Of a stretch of 47,145 bases of DNA, positions 36,771-47,145 are shown in pieces (positions within the stretch are counted from its first letter, which is position 1; each line of letters begins with the position of its first letter). Position numbers and translations under genes: made by a program. Source of the stretch: Methylothermaceae bacterium. Lineage in GTDB: Bacteria; Pseudomonadota; Gammaproteobacteria; Methylococcales; Methylothermaceae. The notes under the pieces are model-generated. The model worked only from the letters and a program-made list of their open reading frames with translations, had not been told where the DNA came from and made no database searches. The stretch lies in NCBI GenBank assembly GCA_026982635.1, contig JALSGR010000244.1:1-47145 (forward strand), in the 5' to 3' direction.

Positions 36771-38492
36771 ATGGCGACGCCGTCGGCAACCCTGCCCAAA
36801 CTCAGCGGACTGGCCCGCTGTCTGGTGGACGCCGGTCTCCTGACCGAGGACGAGGCGGCTCAGCATCAGGAACAGGCCGACAAGCAGCAGGTTCGCCTGG
36901 CCGCCTACCTGGTCGCCAACCAGATCCTCACGCCCCTGGAAATCGCCGTCACCGCCTCACGCCAATTCGGGGTGCCGCTGTTCGACCTGGACGCCATGGA
37001 TATGGAACTGGCTCCGGTCAAGCTGGTCAGCGACAAGCTGATTCAGAAACATCACGTGCTGCCCTTGTTCCAGCGGGGCAACCGTCTTTTCGTCGCCGTC
37101 TCCGATCCCACCAATTTTCAAGGCCTGGACGAGATCAAGTTCCACACCGGGCTCAATGCGGAAACGGTGGTGGTCGAGGAGGACAAGCTGGCCAAGGCCA
37201 TCGACGTCGCCCTGGAGGCGGCGGACAGCAGCATGCAGGATCTTCTCGACGAAGACCTGGACAATCTGCAACTCTCCAGCGAGGAAGAAACGGAACCGGC
37301 CGCCGTCAATGAATCCGAGCTGGAAGACGCCCCGATCGTCCGCTTCGTCAACAAGATCCTGCTGGATTCGATCAAGAAGGGGGCCTCCGACATCCACCTG
37401 GAACCCTACGAAAAACACTTCCGCATCCGCCTGCGCATCGACGGCATCCTTCACGAGATCGCCTCGCCGCCGCCCAGTCTGGCGACCCGGATCATTTCCC
37501 GCATCAAGGTGATGTCCCGCATGGACATCGCCGAGCGGCGCCTGCCCCAGGACGGCCGCATCAAGATGATTCTGTCGCGCAATCAGGCGATCGACTTCCG
37601 GGTCAACACCTGCCCTACCCTGTTCGGCGAGAAGGTGGTGCTGCGTCTCCTCGATCCGACCAGCGCCCAGATCGGCATCGACAAGCTCGGCTTCGAGCCC
37701 GAGCAGCAGGAGCTGTTCCTCAAGGCCATCCACAAACCTTACGGCATGATCCTGGTGACCGGACCGACCGGCAGCGGTAAGACGGTCACCCTGTACACCG
37801 CCCTCAACATTCTCAACACCCCCGACCGCAACATTTCGACGGCGGAGGACCCGGTGGAAATCACCGTACCCGGCATCAACCAGGTCAACGTCCATCCGAA
37901 AGCGGGGCTGACCTTCGCCGAGGCCCTGCGGGCCTTCCTCCGCCAGGACCCCGACATCATCATGGTCGGGGAGATCCGCGACCTGGAAACGGCCGAGATC
38001 GCCGTCAAGGCGGCCCAGACCGGCCACCTGGTCCTCTCCACCCTGCACACCAACGACGCGCCCCAGACCCTGAACCGACTGGCCCAGATGGGCGTTCCTC
38101 CGTTCAACATCGCCTCGTCGGTCAACCTGATCCTGGCCCAGCGCCTCGCCCGGCGCCTTTGCCAGTACTGCAAGCAGGAGGTCGAACTCCCCCGCGAAGT
38201 GCTGCTGAGCACCGGATTCCGGGAAGAGGAACTGGACGACCTGGTCATCTTCGGCGCCAATCCGGAAGGCTGCGAGCATTGCACCAAGGGCTACAAGGGA
38301 CGGGTCGGCATCTACCAGGTCATGCCCATCACCGAGGCGATCCACCGCCTGATTCTCGAGGGCGGCAACGCCCTGCAGATCGCCGAACAGGCCCGCGCCG
38401 ACGGCATCAACGACCTGCGGGAATCGGGTCTCAACAAGGTGCGCCAAGGCATCACCAGCATCGAGGAAATCGACCGAGTGACACAGGAATAA
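36771..38492 (+). CDS. pilB: Type IV pilus assembly ATPase PilB
   Basis: GMILVTGPTGSGKTVTLYTALNILN; AEDPVEITVPGINQVNVHPKAGLTFAEALRAFLRQDPDIIMVGEIRDLETAEIAVKAAQTGHLVLSTLHTNDA; Zn motif CQYCKQ...CEHCTKGYKGR. Confidence 0.97.
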   Translation: MATPSATLPKLSGLARCLVDAGLLTEDEAAQHQEQADKQQVRLAAYLVANQILTPLEIAVTASRQFGVPLFDLDAMDMELAPVKLVSDKLIQKHHVLPLFQRGNRLFVAVSDPTNFQGLDEIKFHTGLNAETVVVEEDKLAKAIDVALEAADSSMQDLLDEDLDNLQLSSEEETEPAAVNESELEDAPIVRFVNKILLDSIKKGASDIHLEPYEKHFRIRLRIDGILHEIASPPPSLATRIISRIKVMSRMDIAERRLPQDGRIKMILSRNQAIDFRVNTCPTLFGEKVVLRLLDPTSAQIGIDKLGFEPEQQELFLKAIHKPYGMILVTGPTGSGKTVTLYTALNILNTPDRNISTAEDPVEITVPGINQVNVHPKAGLTFAEALRAFLRQDPDIIMVGEIRDLETAEIAVKAAQTGHLVLSTLHTNDAPQTLNRLAQMGVPPFNIASSVNLILAQRLARRLCQYCKQEVELPREVLLSTGFREEELDDLVIFGANPEGCEHCTKGYKGRVGIYQVMPITEAIHRLILEGGNALQIAEQARADGINDLRESGLNKVRQGITSIEEIDRVTQE

Positions 38493-38495
38493 ACC

Positions 38496-39725
38496 ATGGC
38501 AGCGAAAGCGGAAAACGACGAACTGACCCTTTTCACCTGGGAAGGCATCGACCGCTCCGGCAAGCGGATCAAAGGGGAGCAGCCGGCCAAGAGCGAAACC
38601 CTGGTCAAGGCCCAGCTGCGTCAGCAGGGAATCAAACCGATCAAGGTGAAGAAGAAGCCCAAACCGCTGTTCGGGGGGCGCAAGAAGAAGATCACCAGCA
38701 AGGACATCGCCGTCTTCAGCCGCCAACTGGCGACCATGCTGGCGGCCGGCGTCCCCCTGGTCCAGGCGTTCGATATCGTCGGCCGGGGCCACGAGAATCC
38801 CAGCATGCAGGAATTGCTCCTCAGCATCAAAACCGACATCGAATCTGGCAGCACTCTGACCGAAGCCTTGCGCAAACACCCGCTCTACTTCGACGATCTG
38901 TTCTGCAACCTGGTGGAAGCGGGGGAACAGGCCGGGGTCCTGGAAACCCTGCTGGACAAGATCGCCACCTACAAGGAAAAGACCGAATCCCTCAAGGCCA
39001 AGGTGAAAAAGGCCCTGACCTACCCCACCGCCGTGGTCGTGGTCGCCTGTATCGTCACCGCCATCCTGCTGATCTTCGTGGTTCCCCAGTTCGAGGAACT
39101 GTTCAAAGGCTTCGGCGCCGATCTGCCCGCCTTCACCCAGTTGGTGATCAACCTGTCCCGTTTCATGCAGGCCAACTGGTATTACCTCTTTGGGATCTTG
39201 GTGGCGGCCGGCTATGCCTTTTTCTACGTCCACAAGCGTTCCCTGGCCTTCCGCCGCTTCCTCGACCGAATGTTCCTGAAAATCCCCATCATCGGCCCGC
39301 AGATTCTACACAAATCCGCCATCGCCCGTTTCGCCCGCACCCTGGCCACCATGTCCGCCGCCGGCGTCCCCCTGGTGGAAGCGCTGGAGTCGGTGGCGGG
39401 CGCTTCCGGCAACGCGGTCTATCACGACGCCATCCTAGAAATCCGCGAGCAGGTCGCCACCGGCCAGCAGTTGCAGCAGGCGATGCGGCAGACCGGGCTG
39501 TTTCCCCACATGGTGGTCCAGATGGTGGCCATCGGGGAGGAATCCGGTTCCATCGACAGCATGCTCTCCAAGGTGGCCGATTTCTACGAAGAGGAAGTCG
39601 ACAACGCCGTGGACTCCCTCAGCAGTCTGATGGAGCCGATGATCATGGCCTTCCTCGGCATCGTGGTGGGGGGATTGGTCATCGCCATGTACCTGCCCAT
39701 CTTCAAGCTCGGTTCCGTGGTCTGA
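38496..39725 (+). CDS. pilC: Type IV pilus inner-membrane platform protein PilC
   Basis: DIAVFSRQLATMLAAGVPLVQAFDIVGRGHENPSM; FARTLATMSAAGVPLVEALESVAGASGNAVY; T2SSF repeats. Confidence 0.97.
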   Translation: MAAKAENDELTLFTWEGIDRSGKRIKGEQPAKSETLVKAQLRQQGIKPIKVKKKPKPLFGGRKKKITSKDIAVFSRQLATMLAAGVPLVQAFDIVGRGHENPSMQELLLSIKTDIESGSTLTEALRKHPLYFDDLFCNLVEAGEQAGVLETLLDKIATYKEKTESLKAKVKKALTYPTAVVVVACIVTAILLIFVVPQFEELFKGFGADLPAFTQLVINLSRFMQANWYYLFGILVAAGYAFFYVHKRSLAFRRFLDRMFLKIPIIGPQILHKSAIARFARTLATMSAAGVPLVEALESVAGASGNAVYHDAILEIREQVATGQQLQQAMRQTGLFPHMVVQMVAIGEESGSIDSMLSKVADFYEEEVDNAVDSLSSLMEPMIMAFLGIVVGGLVIAMYLPIFKLGSVV

Positions 39726-40591
39726 TGCTGGAATTGCTAGGCCGGCATCCCGCCCTGTTCTTCACCGCCGTCACCGTCCTGGGGCTGCTGGTCGGCAGCT
39801 TTCTCAACGTGGTGATCCTGCGTCTGCCGGTGATGCTGGAACGGCAGTGGCGCCTGGAATGCCGACAGTTCCTGGAGCTTCCGGAACCCCCGCCGGAGGA
39901 GCGCCTGGATCTTCTCTACCCGCCCTCGCGCTGTCCCCACTGCGGCCATCGCATCCGCGCCTGGGAGAACGTCCCGGTGCTGAGCTGGCTGTGGCTGCGG
40001 GGGCGGTGCAGCTGCTGCCGGGAACCGATTTCCCCCCGTTACCCCGTGATCGAGGGATTGACGGCGATCCTGTCGCTCGCCGTCGCCTGGCGCTTCGGCG
40101 TCTCGCCCCAGACACTCTGGGCCCTGGTGTTGACCTGGAGCCTGATCGTCCTGAGCGTCATCGACTACGATCATCAACTGCTGCCGGACGCCATCACCCT
40201 GCCCCTGCTCTGGCTCGGTCTGCTGTTGAGCCTGTTCGGCGTCTTCACCGATCCCCGTTCTGCTATCATAGGGGCGGCCGCAGGTTACCTGCTGCTGTGG
40301 GCGGTCTACCAATCGTTCCGCCTGATCACCGGGAAGGAAGGCATGGGATACGGCGACTTCAAACTGCTGGCTCTCCTCGGCGCCTGGCTCGGCTGGCAGA
40401 TGCTGCCGCTGATCGTGCTACTGTCTTCCCTGGTGGGAGCGCTTGCCGGCGTGGCTTTGATCCTGTTCCGGAGACGCGACCGCGGCCTGCCGATTCCTTT
40501 CGGCCCCTATCTGGCCGTCGCCGGGTGGATCGCTTTGATGTGGGGCGAAACCATCAATCGCTGGTATCTGCAAGCGAGCGGCCTCGGCTGA
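39725..40591 (+). CDS. pilD: Prepilin peptidase / N-methyltransferase PilD
   Basis: VGSFLNVVILRLPVMLERQW; CPHCGH...CSCCREPISPRYPVIEGLTA; GKEGMGYGDFKLLALLGAWLGW; TGATG junction with pilC. Confidence 0.97.
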   Translation: MLELLGRHPALFFTAVTVLGLLVGSFLNVVILRLPVMLERQWRLECRQFLELPEPPPEERLDLLYPPSRCPHCGHRIRAWENVPVLSWLWLRGRCSCCREPISPRYPVIEGLTAILSLAVAWRFGVSPQTLWALVLTWSLIVLSVIDYDHQLLPDAITLPLLWLGLLLSLFGVFTDPRSAIIGAAAGYLLLWAVYQSFRLITGKEGMGYGDFKLLALLGAWLGWQMLPLIVLLSSLVGALAGVALILFRRRDRGLPIPFGPYLAVAGWIALMWGETINRWYLQASGLG

Positions 40592-41200
40592 ATGCTCAGA
40601 ATCGGCCTGACCGGCGGCATCGGCAGCGGCAAAACCACCGTGGCCCGTCTGTTTCGGGAGCACGGCATTCCGACCGTCGACACCGACCGGATCGCCCGCC
40701 GACTGGTGCGCCCAGGCCAGCCGACCCTCGAGGCCCTGATCGCCGAATTCGGCCCCGGGATTCTGACGCCGGCCGGGACCCTGGACCGGGCCCGTCTGCG
40801 GGCGCAGGTCTTCACCGATCCCGAGAAGAAAGCCCGCCTGGAGGCGATTCTCCATCCGGCCATTTTCGCCGAGATGGAGCGTCGTCTGGCCCACCTGCGG
40901 GCCCCCTACTGTCTGATCGCCATTCCCCTTCTGGTGGAAACCGGCGCCCACCATCGGGTGGACCGCGTACTGGTGGTCGACTGCCCGGAATCGTTGCAGA
41001 TCGCCCGGCTCCGCCACCGGGACGGTCTCGACGAGGAATTGATCCGCCGCATCATCGCCAGCCAGGCCACCCGCGAGGAACGCCTCGCCATCGCCGACGA
41101 GATCATCACCAACGACCGTGATCTGACCAACCTCGCCCGTCAGGTGGCGGAACTCCACCGTTTCTACCGCCGTCTCAGCGCGGAAAGGAACGACCCCTGA
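40592..41200 (+). CDS. coaE: Dephospho-CoA kinase
   Basis: MLRIGLTGGIGSGKTTVARLFREHGIPTVDTDRIAR; PLLVETGAHHRVDRVLVVDC. Confidence 0.97.
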   Translation: MLRIGLTGGIGSGKTTVARLFREHGIPTVDTDRIARRLVRPGQPTLEALIAEFGPGILTPAGTLDRARLRAQVFTDPEKKARLEAILHPAIFAEMERRLAHLRAPYCLIAIPLLVETGAHHRVDRVLVVDCPESLQIARLRHRDGLDEELIRRIIASQATREERLAIADEIITNDRDLTNLARQVAELHRFYRRLSAERNDP

Positions 41201-41206
41201 TACCCG

Positions 41207-42355
41207 ATGACATCCCGCCCCATCCCCCTGAGTCTCTACGTTCACCTGCCCTGGTGCCGGCGCAAGTGCCCCTACTGTGACTTCAATTCCCATGCCGCCC
41301 GGGGCAAGATCCCGGAATCGTCCTACGTGGACGCCCTGCTGGCCGACCTGGATCAGGAACTGGCGCTGGCCGGCGACCGGCCGCTGATCAGCATCTTCAT
41401 CGGCGGCGGCACCCCGAGCCTGTTCTCCCCCCCGGCCCTGGCACGCCTGCTCCGAGGCATCGGCGAGCGGATCGCCTGGGCGCCGGGCATCGAAATCACC
41501 CTGGAAGCCAACCCCGGCACGGTGGAAAGCAGCCGCTTCGAGGCCTTCCGGGACCTGGGGATCGACCGTCTCTCCCTCGGCGTCCAATCGTTTCAGGACG
41601 ACAAACTGAAACGCCTCGGGCGCATCCACGACGGCAACGAGGCGATCCGGGCGGTGGAACTCGCCCGCCGGGCCGGCTTTTCCAATCTCAATCTGGATCT
41701 CATGTTCGGATTGCCCGGTCAAAACCTCGCCGACGCCCTTTTCGACCTGGAAACGGCCCTCGCGCTTCATCCCGACCACCTCTCCTGGTATCAACTGACC
41801 CTGGAACCCAACACCCTGTTCGCCAAATATCCGCCCCCCCTGCCGGAAGACGATACCCTGTGGGAGATGCAGTGCGCCGGTCTGGCAAAGCTGGCCGAGG
41901 CCGGCTTCGAGCGCTACGAAATCTCCGCCCACGCCCGCAGGGGGAAACGCTGCCGCCACAACCTGAACTACTGGCGTTTCGGCGACTACCTGGGCATCGG
42001 CGCCGGCGCCCACGGAAAAATCACCGACCCTTCGGACGGGACGATCCTGCGCTACTGGAAGATCCGCCACCCGGACCACTACATCGAGAAGGCGCCCACC
42101 GACGCACGCCTGGGGGGACGACAACAGGTCGAGGAGACGGAAAAGCCCCTGGAGTTCCTGATGAACACGCTCCGGCTCCGGGAAGGGTTCACGCCGGCCC
42201 GCTTCGAGTGCCGCACCAGCCTGGATTACCGCACGATCGCGGCCCGGATCGAAACGTTGATCGCCGAGGGCTGGCTGGTTCGAGACGGTGACGCCATTCA
42301 CTGCAGCGACCGGGGATGGCACTTCCTCGACTCGATCCTGGGCCGTTTCGCCTGA
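41207..42355 (+). CDS. hemW: Radical SAM heme chaperone HemW
   Basis: SLYVHLPWCRRKCPYCDFNSHA; FIGGGTPSLF; RLSLGVQSFQDDKLKRLGRIHD; NYWRFGDYLGIGAGAHGKI. Confidence 0.95.
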   Translation: MTSRPIPLSLYVHLPWCRRKCPYCDFNSHAARGKIPESSYVDALLADLDQELALAGDRPLISIFIGGGTPSLFSPPALARLLRGIGERIAWAPGIEITLEANPGTVESSRFEAFRDLGIDRLSLGVQSFQDDKLKRLGRIHDGNEAIRAVELARRAGFSNLNLDLMFGLPGQNLADALFDLETALALHPDHLSWYQLTLEPNTLFAKYPPPLPEDDTLWEMQCAGLAKLAEAGFERYEISAHARRGKRCRHNLNYWRFGDYLGIGAGAHGKITDPSDGTILRYWKIRHPDHYIEKAPTDARLGGRQQVEETEKPLEFLMNTLRLREGFTPARFECRTSLDYRTIAARIETLIAEGWLVRDGDAIHCSDRGWHFLDSILGRFA

Positions 42356-42436
42356 AGCTGGTCAACTTTCGATCAGCAGCAAAAAACCCTGACATATCAT
42401 CGATTTACCATGCTTTCCCGCACCATGCCCACAACT

Positions 42437-42459
42437 TTGTCCACAGAAGCTGTGGATCT
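42437..42459. promoter_or_regulatory. Two opposed DnaA-box-like sites around the palindrome TCCACAG-AAG-CTGTGGA
   Basis: TTGTCCACA at 42437-42445 (one mismatch to TTATCCACA) and TGTGGATCT at 42451-42459 (two mismatches to TGTGGATAA), in the 211-bp hemW-pyrE gap. Confidence 0.4.
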
Positions 42460-42566
42460 TGCGCGATCGTCCCCCCCAGGAAGCGAGTGACAGGCGAGCC
42501 GGATGGGAATATTCTTCCCCCGGGTTACCATGATGCTTTCAATCATCGCAAACGGACGATCCAACT

Positions 42567-43208
42567 ATGCTTCCTTACCAGCGACAGTTCATCGAGTTCG
42601 CCATACGCGCCGGCGCCCTGCGTTTCGGCAGCTTCCGTCTCAAGTCGGGACGCACCAGCCCGTACTTTTTCAACATCGGCCGCTTCAACAGCGGCGAACG
42701 CCTTCAGCGACTAGGGGACTTCTACGCCGAGACCCTGGAAAATCTCCCTTTCACCTGGGACATGCTCTACGGCCCCGCCTACAAGGGCATTCCCCTCGTC
42801 TGCGCCACCACCATCGCCCTGGCCGCCGATCACGACAAAGACTACCCTTATGCCTTCAACCGCAAGGAAGCCAAGACGCACGGTGAAGGGGGCGTGATCG
42901 TCGGCGCGCCGCTCCAGGGACGGGTGCTGATCATCGACGACGTGATCACCGCCGGCACCTCGGTGCGGGAATCGGTGGATCTCATCCGTCGTGCCGGCGC
43001 CACGCCGTGCGGAGTCGTGATCGCCCTGGACCGGGAGGAGAAGCTCGACGGAGGCGTTCCCGCCACGGCGGCGGTCGAGCGGGAATACGGCATTCCCGTC
43101 AGGGCCATCGTGACCATGACCGACGTCATCGCCTATCTGGAGGAAAGCGACCGCTTCCAAAGCGAACTGGCGAGCATCCGCGACTACCGCCGCGCCTTCG
43201 GCGCTTGA
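42567..43208 (+). CDS. pyrE: Orotate phosphoribosyltransferase
   Basis: YQRQFIEFAIRAGALRFGSFRLKSGRTSPYFFNIGRF; PRPP loop VLIIDDVITAGTSVRESVDLI. Confidence 0.97.
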   Translation: MLPYQRQFIEFAIRAGALRFGSFRLKSGRTSPYFFNIGRFNSGERLQRLGDFYAETLENLPFTWDMLYGPAYKGIPLVCATTIALAADHDKDYPYAFNRKEAKTHGEGGVIVGAPLQGRVLIIDDVITAGTSVRESVDLIRRAGATPCGVVIALDREEKLDGGVPATAAVEREYGIPVRAIVTMTDVIAYLEESDRFQSELASIRDYRRAFGA

Positions 43209-43239
43209 TCCCCGCCGGAAAGCGGCTACGCTTAAACAT

Positions 43240-47145
<3,906 letters not shown>

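Noticed and set aside
36957-39233. 758-aa minus-strand ORF opposite pilB/pilC
   Set aside because: Shadow ORF spanning two well-supported genes.
36771-40591. pilBCD-coaE as a novel system
   Set aside because: Standard gammaproteobacterial type IV pilus/prepilin peptidase gene order.

Overview
47,145-bp, GC-rich, densely coding chromosomal segment of a proteobacterium. Gene content suggests a gammaproteobacterium, but I cannot assign a taxon from sequence alone. I support about 41 coding genes, two of them truncated at the window edges (sixA-like on the left, algC-like on the right). I saw no convincing tRNA, rRNA, CRISPR array, transposase or prophage. The main blocks are: a c-type-heme (CxxCH) chemoreceptor; a ZIP + GDT1 metal-transporter operon with a hairpin leader; phoU-bamA-skp-fabZ-rnhB-dnaE; a PEP-CTERM/exosortase regulatory operon (TIGR03013-type sugar transferase, prsK, prsR, prsT); a five-gene overlapping chain of UDP-sugar dehydrogenase, epimerase, mobB, moeA and bioD; an ArsR-type regulator, rhodanese, secB and gpsA; envC-ctpA; cysI-DUF934; nhaD; ampG; xthA; pilBCD-coaE-hemW; pyrE; a DUF4124 protein; and argB-algC. 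The observations I rate highest are: (1) the AlgC-family protein next to argB has lost the recognisable residues of its catalytic-serine, sugar-binding and phosphate-binding loops but keeps DGDGDR; (2) the ArsR regulator next to a membrane rhodanese has the two-cysteine geometry (66 residues apart) of SqrR/BigR persulfide sensors; (3) lpxD, lpxA and lpxB are missing from the normally conserved bamA-skp-lpxD-fabZ-lpxA-lpxB-rnhB-dnaE order; (4) the Prs regulatory operon is present without an exosortase or PEP-CTERM substrate in the window.
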